Source of the DNA: Botryococcus braunii
Taxonomy: Eukaryota; Chlorophyta; Trebouxiophyceae
Assembly: GCA_002005505.1 (NCBI GenBank)
Contig: KV908484.1
Span: 33,691 to 56,159 of the forward strand
Length of the DNA: 22,469 nt
Direction: 5' to 3'
Notes under the pieces: model-generated
Database searches by the model: none
Told to the model about the DNA's origin: nothing
What the model saw: only the letters and a program-made list of their open reading frames with translations
Position numbers and translations under genes: made by a program
Part shown: piece by piece, positions 9,015 to 18,613 of the stretch
Layout: every line of letters begins with the position of its first letter
Numbering within the stretch: position 1 is the first letter of the stretch

Positions 9015-9041
9015 ATACGCCACTGCCCATAACCTTTTACA

Positions 9042-9046
9042 CCTGG
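9042..9046. repeat. Target site duplication, right copy (CCTGG)
   Basis: Matches 1964-1968 and marks the right edge of the Copia-1 insertion. Confidence 0.95.
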
Positions 9047-9880
9047 CCTGGCATACTGTGGCACGTCAGTCAGTTTTTCATACGTGAAACTGACATATTT
9101 ATCAAACAGGTTAATATACCTAGCGTCCAGAATAAGCCGCAACTTGCCCTTTCTGTTTGCCACCACCCCAAGCCCACTGCACACCTGTACCTTGTCGCCT
9201 GTGACTTCCATTAATGCCCCTGTGTGCAGTAAGTCTTCTAAAGACGTCCTGACAAACTCTGCATGCAGCTCAACCGATTTTCTATTGGCAAACTGTACCT
9301 CCCCAGGCCTGCCTCCCTTCAGCAGCTCTCGGACCCTTTGCCCTTGCCCTGGCAGCGTGGTCTTTAGTAATTCTACCACTTGCTGTTTCCTATCTTGATA
9401 CCTTGGATGCTCCGAGTGTATCTTGGAGTCTACCCCTACCCATTCCAGTTTGACCTCATGTCTTAGCCAGTTCAGCACTTTCTGTTGTTCAGCAGTCAAA
9501 GGCGCCTGCCCTTGTGCCCACACGAAATACCTCTCCCAGGCCCTTAGCCGACTATTGGGTACCCCTGCTACAAATTCTTCGTCTTTTAAAGCCCGGTCCC
9601 ACTCCTGCGCTAGTAGGCGTGGAGTTCCTAGCTCAGGCCCTTCACCTGCAGTCACGCCTTCCTCCTGCCACGCTCTTAAAGCATGCTGCACTTCTTCCCA
9701 TTCAACATCTATCTTGGGTAGGCCCCTGGTAAGCCCTGCCGCGCAACTGGTATCTTGTGGCGCATGCCCCTGCTCACTGCCAGTCCCAGAATGCTGCCCT
9801 GCTGCTTCTGCCCAGCCTGCCTCCCTCCAGCCAGGTTCTCCAACCTCTAAATCTCCCATGGACACCCCCTCACCTGTCAT
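9042..9880 (-). pseudogene. DIRS-like RT/RNase H ORF, N-terminal half
   Basis: This begins at an ATG (9880-9878) that overlaps the ORF1 stop and reads to the Copia-1 insertion. The first part is acidic and not recognised. From about residue 150 there is RELLKGGRPGEVQF-type sequence. It is followed by the start of the RT palm (GLGVVANRKGKLRLILDAR, then YINLFDKY and TDVPQYARPG), as in DIRS RTs. The coding continues across the removed insert with DWLCLTDF at 1968, so Copia-1 landed just upstream of RT motif A. The residues after YARPG in the uninterrupted frame, to a stop at 9008, come from the LTR. The gene is broken by the insertion. Confidence 0.85.
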
Positions 9881-10335
9881 AGCCTTGGCTGGGCACTTGT
9901 GGATGCCATCCCCTGACCTCTGTGGGCAGGGGCATGTTGAAATTTACAGCCTTCCATCCCTGCAGTGGCATTACACACTCCATCCAGCCACCAGCCCCTG
10001 CAGCAGTGCATGGGCTCCGGTTTGGCATTGGGATAATGGGTAAGGTCGTACCCTCCATTTACTAATTCCTTCCGTGCTCTTCCACCCGCCGGGAATCCAC
10101 GCCCTCTCCCTGCCGGTGGCCTGTAGTTGGGTACGTAGCTTGGCACGGGTGCGGCACGTTGAACGTTTACCGCCAGCAGTTGAGATGCTAGCTGTTCCCG
10201 CCCAGCTTCGTATGCCAGCTTTCTTAACTGGGCGCAGTGCAGCTCCCAGTGTTCAGCAAACAAGTAGTCCAGCAAGCCGATTATCTCTCCAGCCTGCGTC
10301 CCATGCCATTCTTGTACCATATTTCTCTCCTTAGC
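9877..10335 (-). CDS. DIRS-like ORF1 (gag-like), last exon
   Basis: This is an open frame ending in TGA at 9879-9877, sharing ATGA with the RT ORF start. It contains an alpha-helical segment (VQEWHGTQAGEIIGLLDYL). An RG/GR-rich stretch (PPAGRGRGFPAGGRARK) follows. A Cys/His cluster with C-x8-C-x8-C-x3-H spacing (CRGWWLDGVC, then CKFQH) resembles a CCCH nucleic-acid-binding finger. This layout suits a retroelement Gag. No ATG precedes the conserved part except an internal one at 10320-10318. An upstream exon is therefore likely, and phase-0 acceptors lie at 10330 or 10336. The splice model is inferred. Confidence 0.6.
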   Translation of the reverse strand, partial: AKERNMVQEWHGTQAGEIIGLLDYLFAEHWELHCAQLRKLAYEAGREQLASQLLAVNVQRAAPVPSYVPNYRPPAGRGRGFPAGGRARKELVNGGYDLTHYPNAKPEPMHCCRGWWLDGVCNATAGMEGCKFQHAPAHRGQGMASTSAQPRL

Positions 10336-11396
<1,061 letters not shown>

Positions 11397-11687
11397 CTTT
11401 TCCTTAGCTTCCAGCTTCTTCATATCTGAAAACCAAGCCTCTATGGACAAGTCTGCATATTCTCCATTAACCAGGTTCTTGCCCTGCTTGAGCTCTGCTG
11501 CAGCCAGTGCCAGTGCCTTCTTGTAAAGGTCTGTCGCTCCCCTTTCCGCCTTCCTGTATGCCTTGCTGCAGTCCTGTCGCAGTTCTGCTGCCCTCCTGGC
11601 CTGATCCCGCCATTTGTCTCTATGCTCGCTCTTAGTAGCTGGTGCCACCCTCTCCTCCAAGGCCTTGATTTTGTCCCTGGCGCTGCC
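11397..11687 (-). CDS. DIRS-like ORF1, middle exon (putative)
   Basis: 97 codons bounded by an acceptor-like GCGCAG on the 5' side and a strong donor GTAAGT on the 3' side, both in phase 0. The translation is strongly charged and helical (DKIKALEERVAP, then DKWRDQARRAAELRQDC, ending KKLEAKEK), likely coiled-coil. No family is recognised. Both phases fit the flanking exons, which supports one spliced ORF1. Confidence 0.5.
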
Positions 11688-13004
11688 CTGCGCCCCTGGC
11701 TTACCTCAGCCTCCATGCACCGCCATAGCAGATACCAGCGCCTAGCTGGTCCCTTCTGCTATTCCTTGCCTTGTTACCATCTAACCTGCCCAACACCTGG
11801 CAACCCTCCTAAGCTAGCGTTATTGAGGAACATGTGACTGTGTGATCTTCCACCACCTCTCTATGTAATCCTGTACAGCACGTCTGTTTGTAATCTAGCA
11901 TAGCAGTATCACTTACCTTCACTGTACCTTTTTTTTTGTACCTTATGTCAGGTCCTTGTACTGACTGTCCTGCTGGTTAAACGACAGTATTTTACAAATT
12001 GAAGTATAATACCTATATCCCTTTATGTGGTTATGTAACTGCAAGTACATCTATGTGTGTTTAGAAACCAACCTCAATGTGCCTTAAATTTGCTGTACAG
12101 TTGTGTGCTAAGCCTAGTTAGTTCACAAGGGCTGCTCTGTCTTAACAACATCCCTGCTTCCGTTTGCCTTGCTGGTCAAATACCATCCAGCTCCATCCTC
12201 TCTCCACGAGGATCCAGCCCCCTTGGGCACCTCCCGCTGCCCCACCATGGCAGCACCATTGGACCAATCTTGTATTCCATTTGCCTTGCTGGGCAAATAT
12301 CATCCAATTCCATCCTCTCTCCACGAGGATCCAGCCCCCTTGGGCACCTTACCATCCAGCTCCATCCTCTCTCCACGAGGATCCAGCCCCCTTGGGCACC
12401 TCCCGCTGCCCCACCATGGCAGCACCATCGGACCAATCTTTTATTCCATTTGCCTTGCTGGGCAAATACCATCCAGTTCCATCCTCTCTCCACGAGGATC
12501 CAGCCCCCTTGGGCACCTTACCATCCAGCTCCATCCTCTCTCCACGAGGATCCAGCCCCCTTGGGCACTTCCCGCTGCCCTACCTGGCAGCACCGTCTTA
12601 TTCCTTTAGCCTACAGGGTCACAGCCCACCCCTCCCAGCCCAGGTCTCCTGGCTGGTCTCTGCCCTCCGGCCCCATCCTTTCTGCAAGCTAATCCAATCC
12701 CTTTTGGCACCTGCTGCTGCCCTGCCATCGCAGCACCGTTTTTCTTCCCCCCTTTCCAAGGGATATGCCCCCCTTACTTAGCTAACCTGATTTACCTCAC
12801 TCTCCCAACACTCACCGCTCCCAACAACTAACTCTATCCCTACTTTTGCACCCCTCAGGTCCTTTGCTCCCCTGGATAGGTCTCACAGCGTTAGCATGCC
12901 ACACAGGTTTAACTCATTGCAGCTGCACAATCAATCATGCCCTTGGGCCAACGTCAAACAATCTTCAGCCAACCAAAAAATTGCCGTGCTTAATAATAAC
13001 TCAC
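11688..13004 (-). other. Putative ORF1 intron 1
   Basis: The donor AACAAG/GTGAGT at 13004-12999 is strong; the acceptor GCGCAG is near 11688. The 1.3-kb stretch holds a 169-bp-period minisatellite and a GTACCTTATG copy (11938-11947), and no convincing coding sequence. Confidence 0.45.
12160..12570. repeat. Higher-order minisatellite, 169-bp period
   Basis: A roughly 49-bp block (CCATCCAGCTCCATCC to CCCCTTGGGCACC) occurs five times, starting near 12183, 12300, 12352, 12469 and 12521. The spacing alternates 117 and 52 bp, giving about 2.5 copies of a 169-bp unit. The unit also carries a TTTGCCTTGCTGG segment. All reading frames are open through it, so the apparent ORFs are artefacts of the repeat. 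Confidence 0.9.
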
Positions 13005-13720
13005 CTTGTTGACTTGGGCCGCTTTCTCTGCTTCAGTTCTAGGCTTCTTTCTGTCCTCTTCGGACTGTGACGAAGACGAACTGCTTGAGCGGCTTCTTGA
13101 TCTCTTGCTTGTGCCTTCAATTTTTTTTTTTTTTTGGTTTTTACCTTTTTTGTTACTTTCGCTGGCGGCGAACCAAGACTTTGTTTGGCAATCTGCGCGC
13201 TGTATCCCACCCACGCTGGCGGAGGCTCTATCTTCGTGACAAACACCCGGTCTAGCTTGTCGAATATTGATGGAGGCGTCAATAGCACCCTCTCAGGATC
13301 AAACTGGGCTACTGCCTCTGGGTTTTTAAATACAGCCTCAGAGTATGCGCGACCTGCGCTGACCAGACTAGTATGCACGACAACCACAGTGTGCGGAGCG
13401 TCCCCCGGGGATCGAACCGCCGTCTTACAGACTAACTTCACAAATTGGTTTTGCGTCAGAGCATTAATGTCGCCGAAATGAACAGCTGCCACTTCGTAAA
13501 GCTTATGTGGGGTTCCCTCCCTGCTTAACAACACGCTACATAACGTCTTACTCGGCGGGGCTTGCACCCCAAGCTCGTCTGGGGCCTCTAAGTTCGCTGC
13601 CCAGGCTTCGAACTGCCCTGAAATCCTCCCAGGTGCTCTGGCACTAAACTCCATGCTTCGAACCTCGCAATATCGTCTTATATTACCCAAACCAGTGGCG
13701 ACGGCCACTAATACCAATGA
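13005..13720 (-). CDS. DIRS-like ORF1, N-terminal exon (putative, frame break in poly-A)
   Basis: The open frame encodes an unrecognised domain (for example HKLYEVAAVHFGDINALTQN, and VFVTKIEPPPAWVGYSAQ). A basic KVTKKVKTKKKK tract follows. At the 15-base A run (plus 13121-13135) coding quality passes to a second frame: a Ser/Arg-rich, acidic tail (SKRSRSRSSSSS, then SEEDRKKPRTEAEKAAQVNK) that ends at the GTGAGT donor. Loss of one A, or slippage, explains the switch. The start is unsure: there is no ATG at 13717 (it is TTG) and the frame opens at a stop near 13755. It could also belong to a host gene. Confidence 0.5.
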
Positions 13721-13775
13721 AGGTGCGTAGAGCCACCCGTCCCCCGGGTATATCAGTCAAGAGGGAGGGACCCAC

Positions 13776-13855
13776 CTAATGGTTTCCTCAGTTGCTTGTT
13801 TGAATTCTTTCCTTTGGTATTCTATATCAACGAGCCTGTTCCACCGTTGTTTCAC
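13776..13855 (-). CDS. Possible upstream ORF1 exon
   Basis: Between an acceptor-like ATATTTCAG and a donor-like GTGGGT, 80 nt encode a charged segment (VKQRWNRLVDIEYQ, then RKEFKQATEETIR). A phase-2 acceptor near 13677 would join it to RYCEVRSMEF of the next exon. It rests only on weak splice sites and protein-like composition. Confidence 0.25.
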
Positions 13856-13950
13856 CTGAAATATCTTTGATTGTCCATTCGTGATCTGGAGTCACGTGCT
13901 TGTTCGCCCTTAGTCAATCCTTCTGGGGGTTTACTAGCCCTCCCGTGGCA

Positions 13951-14097
13951 ATGGAATATTGTACGGGTGAACCAGGTGCTGCCCCTAGCCCCGGTGCATC
14001 TTCTTCGGACGGACGCCGAAGACCAGCCCAGAGGAAAGCTAACCAGGAGTTGCGACGGGCATTTACAGGTGTGGGCCCGATATCGATCGACTTTTAG
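13951..14097 (+). CDS. Short ORF, possible first exon
   Basis: ATG at 13951, 48 codons. The sequence is protein-like (MEYCTGEPGAAPSP, then DGRRRPAQRKANQELRRAFT), followed by ACAG/GTGTGG, which could be a donor at about 14069. It is on the strand opposite ORF1 and no partner exon is identified. It may be a host gene exon, part of the DIRS terminus, or chance. Confidence 0.2.
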   Translation: MEYCTGEPGAAPSPGASSSDGRRRPAQRKANQELRRAFTGVGPISIDF

Positions 14098-16310
14098 TCG
14101 TCTGTTTTACCACGGACTACCACGCATGTCTCTCCTGCTGTGACCAGCCTGGGTGCATTCTGTCGTTTTTCGGACCCGTGGTACATTACAAACAGCTCTC
14201 CTGCCTGCTTTTCACTCTTTATTTACCTGTACTGATATCATAATCACCTCATGGGGTTATTTCCGGGTCCGGCAATGTGAATTTGAGTTGTGTGTGGCGA
14301 CTATTGGGGGCAAATAAGGGGATCCGGCCCGGGAAACTTGATAATATCTAAAATTATATAATTTTAGATATTTTAGATATTTTAGATATATATATACACC
14401 TTTTGCGTTTTCGCTGAACAAATAAACACTTGGTAGTTGCTGGCATATGATTTGCAGGCTGATTTTCCTTTTAGCCAGTATCACGTAGACAACAGTAAAC
14501 CTCGTTTTGCTTAGTCCACACTGGCTTTTCCGGGCGCCCACCCTGGCAGAACTCACAAATTATTCCGTTAATATTACACTAAGGCACTAGAGCGTCATGC
14601 ATGTACACGGGACCTCCTGGGGCATGGTGATGGCCACATCTGCCACCAGGAGTCCCACCCAAACTTTCAATTTCAGGTACGGAACTTTAAACATTAAATT
14701 TAGCATATAATACTCAACATCCGTGGAAGGTGGGGTTGGTAGGGGGTTTTCCCCTGATAGCATCGCTGGTTTTTTTTGGGGGGGGGGGGGGGGCGGGGAG
14801 GGGGGTGGTACTTGTATGTATGGGGTCTATGGGAAATCGTCTACATATACTACGTCACACTACATAGTAGGGATTTGGGTGGGCACGGGGATGGTGGGGT
14901 GTTGAGGCAAAGGGATGGGTGGGGACAGGGTGGGGGAGGCTGCAGCTGGTTGGATTGTGGGTATCCGGCGCCCTCCGGACCGGCACACGCAGAGATATTA
15001 AAGGAAAAGTGAAATATATCAGTCTCATGCCCCCGATGCCCGAATAGTCAGGTATCGACATCCGAATGGCCGTAAGTGCAGAAATTGTATATTCCCGTGT
15101 AGAAGTCACACAATAAGAACAATACAATAATAATACGACTAATAGAAATGCCAATAATAATAACCATGGCAATGATAAAAATATTTACAATTTGGATAAT
15201 GTAAGATAATAAGAATAATAATTGTAGCAACGGTGATAACAATTATAAAATATTAATAATAATATGATGTTGGGCTGTGGGTACCGGTGCGACTGTGCGT
15301 ACCCCGATGAAGGTTAACCCGGTTCTGATACGGTACAGTACGACTGGAACCTTGTACAACCCTCTAGCCTCCTGTGGACGGCGGAGCCGTCTAGCCCAAC
15401 TGTGCAGAATTCAAACCCAACATTTTGCCATTAAACATAAGTGTGTACGTATGTTCAAGATACCTGAGCTTAAGGCCAGAAATTGCTATTTGCCGTGGTC
15501 ATACGCTAGACGCTGGTGGTTGGTTCGTTTGTTTTGTCGGTGGCGACTACGGGTTACTTTGGGCTACGCGTCACTGTAAGGACTCCCTGACACACTTTAG
15601 CCTCCTCCTCCTTCTCCTCCTCCTCCTCGCTGCGCGAGCTGTGCGGGGCATCCCATTGTGTGTGCTATGTATGTCGGCGAGAAGAATGTCGCTACCTATT
15701 ATAACGTGTTGGAAAATGAAAGCCCGGGTGTAGTTCTTGTTGCTAATCAATACCTGCTATGGTGACAATGTATAAGTGTTAAATGTAATCTGCACTCTCT
15801 ATGTTCATTTTTGACGTCTACGGGGTCTCTATGAGGAGTGCGACTTACACCTTTCGCTTTGGGACTTTTACAAAGCTTGTTCCTTGAATTTTTCCATTGT
15901 ACAAGAAAATTTCGAAGCTGCCAGACCATCCTTTTTGGTCTTGCAGAAACAGTAACAACTTCGATGTTAGAGGAAAGCGGCCAATAACTCTCGTTCTTCG
16001 CTTAGCCAATGTTCTAGTTTCCGTGATTTTGAATGTGTCTCTACTGATCGCCTTTGTTTCCCTTCGATATTCACCTAACAGTGAGCGCCCTCAGCGGTTT
16101 CGGCTCAACCCTTTCAGCTGACCTTCTACTTTGCGTTCAATGAATAGCTGGATAGTCTTCAACTTCCTGTGTATGTAGCATGAAGTGCTTGAAGTTTTGG
16201 CTTGCCAGGGCCAAACCGTTCCCCTGCGACGTCCATTGGGTTAAGTCCATGACACGTGGGGTTCAGGGAGACATTGACAGGAGCCTCCACAGCTCTCCTC
16301 GCGGAGCCCC
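14098..16310. other. No convincing gene; simple-sequence and AT-rich DNA
   Basis: I find no domain, tRNA or clear terminal repeat. Visible features are a TTTTAGATA tandem motif with an AATTATATAATT palindrome (14,345-14,395), a G-rich tract (14,769-14,807), an AAT/ATA-rich stretch (15,110-15,270) and a CTC-rich run (15,600-15,630). The right end of the DIRS-like element probably lies near its left part. Confidence 0.6.
14769..14807. repeat. T/G homopolymer tract
   Basis: Eight Ts followed by about 16 Gs and further G-rich sequence ending GGGAGGGGGGTGG. It could form a G-quadruplex and is prone to sequencing error. Confidence 0.85.
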
Positions 16311-17411
16311 ATGGAGCAGTTGCTTTCACTCCCGAAGCATGAGTTGCAAGAAATTGTGATTCAGGCCCTGCAGGCTGCTCACGCCGCTCAGCAACGTCCG
16401 ACCACCCCCGGGGTTGGCCCTGGCTATCAGGGCCCGCAAGGTGTACCTGGGAATCTCGCCGGGGGTGCATGGGGCCCGCAGGGCCCTCCTGATCAAAGGA
16501 TGAATCCTCAGCTGTTGCAACAACAGGTGGGCGGCCAAATGACTTGGGGAGCACCTGGAGGACTTCCGGTAACTTCGGTGGCCCCGGGACAGCAAGTGCT
16601 TCCTCCGGGGCAAGGTGGGTTGGGTGGTTCGGTGAGGCAGCATCAACTGCAAGAAATCGTGGCTCAGATCCTGCAGCGTGCTCACGCCGCTCAGCAAAGT
16701 CCGGCCACCCCCGGGGTTGGCCCTGGCCATCAGGGCCCGCAAGGTGTACCTGGGAGTTTCGCCGGTGGCGCATGGGGGCCGCAGGGCCCTCCTGATCAAA
16801 GGATGAATCCTCAGCTGTTGCAACAACAGGTGGGCGGCCAAATGACTTGGGGAGCACCTGGAGGATTTCCGGTAACTTCCATGGCCCCAGGACAGCAAGT
16901 GGTTCCTCCCGGGCAAGGTGGGTTGGGTGGATCGGTGAGGCATCATCAATTGCAAGAAATCGTGGCTCAGATCCTGCAGCCTGCTCACGCCGCTCAGCAA
17001 AGTCCGGCCACCCCCGGGGTTGGCTCTGGCTATCAGGGCCTGCAAGGTGTACCTGGGAATTTCGCCGGTGGCGCATGGGGGCCGCAGGGCTCTCCTGATC
17101 AAAGGATGAATCCTCAGCTGTTGCAACAACAGGTGGGCGGCCAAATGACTTGGGGAGCACCTGGAGGACTTCTGGTCCCAGGACAGCAAGTGGTTCCTCC
17201 CGGGCTAGGTGGGTCGGGTGAATCGGTGTGGCAGCAGCAACTTCCATCGCTTGTTGCGCCGTTACAGCAAGGAGTGGCTCAGTCTCAGCTGCCTCACCAG
17301 GGGCAAGCGGGCCCCTCCGGGTCTCGGGTTGGGGCCTGCCCTCAGCAACATGCAAGAGGACCTCCCTCCCTGTACTCAACTATCGTGAGGCTGGCCACCC
17401 ATCTCCATTAG
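16311..17411 (+). CDS. Gln/Pro/Gly-rich repeat ORF, function unknown
   Basis: 366 codons from an ATG (MEQLLSLPKHELQEIV). The body is three 101-residue repeats. Each has a short helical piece (HQLQEIVAQILQ), Ala/Gln sequence (AHAAQQSPATPGVGPG), a collagen-like stretch (QGPQGVPG) and a QQQVGGQMTWGAPGG motif. No known domain is recognised. The minus strand is also open for 406 codons through the same DNA. Differences between repeat units fall at all codon positions, so there is little sign of protein selection on either strand. It may be a gag-like gene fragment, a rapidly evolving exon, or a GC-rich minisatellite without a product. Confidence 0.3.
   Translation: MEQLLSLPKHELQEIVIQALQAAHAAQQRPTTPGVGPGYQGPQGVPGNLAGGAWGPQGPPDQRMNPQLLQQQVGGQMTWGAPGGLPVTSVAPGQQVLPPGQGGLGGSVRQHQLQEIVAQILQRAHAAQQSPATPGVGPGHQGPQGVPGSFAGGAWGPQGPPDQRMNPQLLQQQVGGQMTWGAPGGFPVTSMAPGQQVVPPGQGGLGGSVRHHQLQEIVAQILQPAHAAQQSPATPGVGSGYQGLQGVPGNFAGGAWGPQGSPDQRMNPQLLQQQVGGQMTWGAPGGLLVPGQQVVPPGLGGSGESVWQQQLPSLVAPLQQGVAQSQLPHQGQAGPSGSRVGACPQQHARGPPSLYSTIVRLATHLH
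16338..17234. repeat. 303-bp tandem repeat, three units
   Basis: Units at 16338-16640, 16641-16943 and 16944-17234. The third lacks 12 bp, and a degraded fourth start follows. Spacing of CTCACGCCGCTCAGCAA is exactly 303 bp twice. Units 2 and 3 are the most alike. The period is a multiple of three, so both strands stay in frame. Confidence 0.95.
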
Positions 17412-17687
17412 CGAAGTCTGTAACATGTTTGCGGGTTAGCGCCGCCAGCCTCCCGAGACCCATCTCGTGGCTCTGCATTGTGTGTGGACTGCCCATCCAT
17501 TGCCAAGCAGTTACGTGGGTGAACCTTGAGATGAACACCTCAATTCTCTGCGTTGCATGTGCACGACCCATCCATTGCCCTTGCAATTAGCCTAGCCCAT
17601 CTTCCTTCGCAGGTTTGCCTGCTCAAGCGTTCTGACTGTGAAGACCCTTACGCCCTTCTTTCTTTTTGCATAAGGTGGTGGAGTGCT
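17412..17687. other. Spacer between the tandem repeat and Copia-2
   Basis: No gene is recognised. It holds a 34-bp imperfect duplication at 17471-17504 and 17546-17579 (CCCATCCATTGCC core, 75 bp apart). In one plus-strand frame this gives a repeated Cys motif (LC-x2-C-x2-PIHC). Confidence 0.5.
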
Positions 17688-17732
17688 TGTTAAATTGGAG
17701 ATGGCGGTGTCAAGCATTTCTGCTTGCGGCGT

Positions 17733-17873
17733 CACCTGCAGTGATGGCACGACGGCAGCGTCACTTCGTAGCCTGTGGGAAAAACCGTCCACGCTACAAC
17801 GTTTCCAGGAACAGCACACAGCACTCTCCAACAGTAGAGGTTGGTCAAGGATACCAACATGCTTCGGACAAGT
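17733..17873 (-). repeat. 141-bp exact direct repeat, copy nearer the LTR end
   Basis: Identical to 18215-18355, 482 bp apart. On the minus strand it starts ACTTGTCCGAAGC and ends CACTGCAGGTG. Both frames look open, but this follows from the duplication and is not taken as coding. Confidence 0.95.
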
Positions 17874-18214
17874 CTTACAAATGATCTTAACTGCTCTCAC
17901 TCTTGCTAAAGACCACGTAACACTACGCCTTGCCTGATAGCAGAGTTCAGCACCAAAGAGGCCTTGCGATGTCTACTTTACGTCACTAGAATACAATAAT
18001 AGTTCATCAGTAACTCAGCAAGGTCTCTTTGTGATGTTTGTACAGTGAAACTATCTTACCGCCACAACGGTGGACGTCAACATAAGTCTCAATGAGGTCA
18101 AACATTCAGTGCGCTCTCGTCATGCACTCTCATCAATGCACACAGCAGTAATATCTAACTGGTCTGAATGTTTGAGCACAATCATATCTGGAACGGCTTT
18201 GAGAATCCTAAACA

Positions 18215-18355
18215 CACCTGCAGTGATGGCACGACGGCAGCGTCACTTCGTAGCCTGTGGGAAAAACCGTCCACGCTACAACGTTTCCAGGAACAGCACA
18301 CAGCACTCTCCAACAGTAGAGGTTGGTCAAGGATACCAACATGCTTCGGACAAGT
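18215..18355 (-). repeat. 141-bp exact direct repeat, copy nearer the LTR start
   Basis: Identical to 17733-17873. It begins 233 bp into the Copia-2 LTR; the matching copy in Copia-1 begins 205 bp into its LTR. Confidence 0.95.
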
Positions 18356-18588
18356 ACCGAGCCGTTCCTGGGCTGCCCAGGGATGGCTCGGACTGCAGGG
18401 ATCCTAAAGTACTACCATACGTAATGTCTATTGAGAACGCATATCGTACAAGTCACGTGTTATGTCATTGAGGTACGAGTATGATCTATACCGTTCATAA
18501 AGGGCTATAACGGCTATAGTTTACACTGCTGTTGATGGCATGTGACAGGGGATGTCACTAAGTACAGTATTGACCAATTCATTCAACA

Positions 18589-18598
18589 CTTCCCCTTG
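18589..18598 (-). promoter_or_regulatory. Copia-2 polypurine tract
   Basis: CAAGGGGAAG on the minus strand, immediately before TGTTGA. This 16-base junction is the same in Copia-1 (8329-8344) and fixes the LTR start. Confidence 0.88.
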
Positions 18599-18613
18599 AC
18601 AGCACCCTGTCAC

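Larger units (their letters stand above)
1969..9041 (+). mobile_element. Complete Ty1/copia LTR retrotransposon (Copia-1)
   Basis: This 7,073-bp element has, in order: left LTR, primer-binding site, 485-bp leader, one long gag-protease-integrase-RT-RNase H ORF, polypurine tract and right LTR. The order integrase before RT defines the copia superfamily. LTRs begin TGTTGA and end TTTTACA, and the element is flanked by 5-bp duplications. The LTRs differ by one indel (near 2087/8457) and one substitution (about 2604 G versus 8975 A), so insertion was recent. It lies antisense within the RT gene of the DIRS-like element. No frameshift or stop interrupts the ORF, but the protease catalytic residue looks mutated. 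The half-tRNA primer site resembles Drosophila copia and possibly Osser of Volvox; assignment to a named family needs a database comparison. Confidence 0.96.
8339..9041 (+). repeat. Copia-1 right LTR (703 bp)
   Basis: It pairs with 1969-2670, with one extra G and one G-to-A difference. It would carry the polyadenylation signal; TGTAA lies at 8734-8738 and 8870-8874. It ends TTTTACA and is followed by CCTGG. Confidence 0.96.
17688..18588 (-). repeat. Copia-2 3' LTR (left border tentative)
   Basis: The minus-strand LTR starts TGTTGAATG at 18588, directly after the polypurine tract, as in Copia-1. Reading on, an exact 141-bp repeat occurs twice. A plausible end is AATTTAACA at 17688, giving 901 bp with near-matching TGTT...AACA ends. 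The distance from the second repeat to this end (45 bp) is close to the 27 bp in Copia-1. The 5' LTR is needed to confirm it. Confidence 0.6.

Noticed and set aside
12057..12781. Several overlapping plus- and minus-strand ORFs
   Set aside because: The minisatellite is open in several frames; none has protein-like non-repeat flanks.
14257..14556. 99-codon minus-strand ORF
   Set aside because: It crosses AT-rich simple sequence, with no domain or start support.
16159..17379. 406-codon minus-strand ORF over the 303-bp repeat
   Set aside because: The repeat length keeps every frame open; no start context or domain favours it over the plus strand.
17471..17579. Cys-motif repeat as a zinc-binding protein
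   Set aside because: The motif is a byproduct of a 34-bp duplication in a short frame without other support.
17733..18355. CRISPR-like or attachment-site repeat pair
   Set aside because: Only two long copies, in a eukaryotic LTR context.
17666..18471. Two ORFs sharing an identical segment, seen first as a duplicated exon
   Set aside because: They fall inside the Copia-2 LTR and the shared part is the 141-bp repeat; no domain is recognised.
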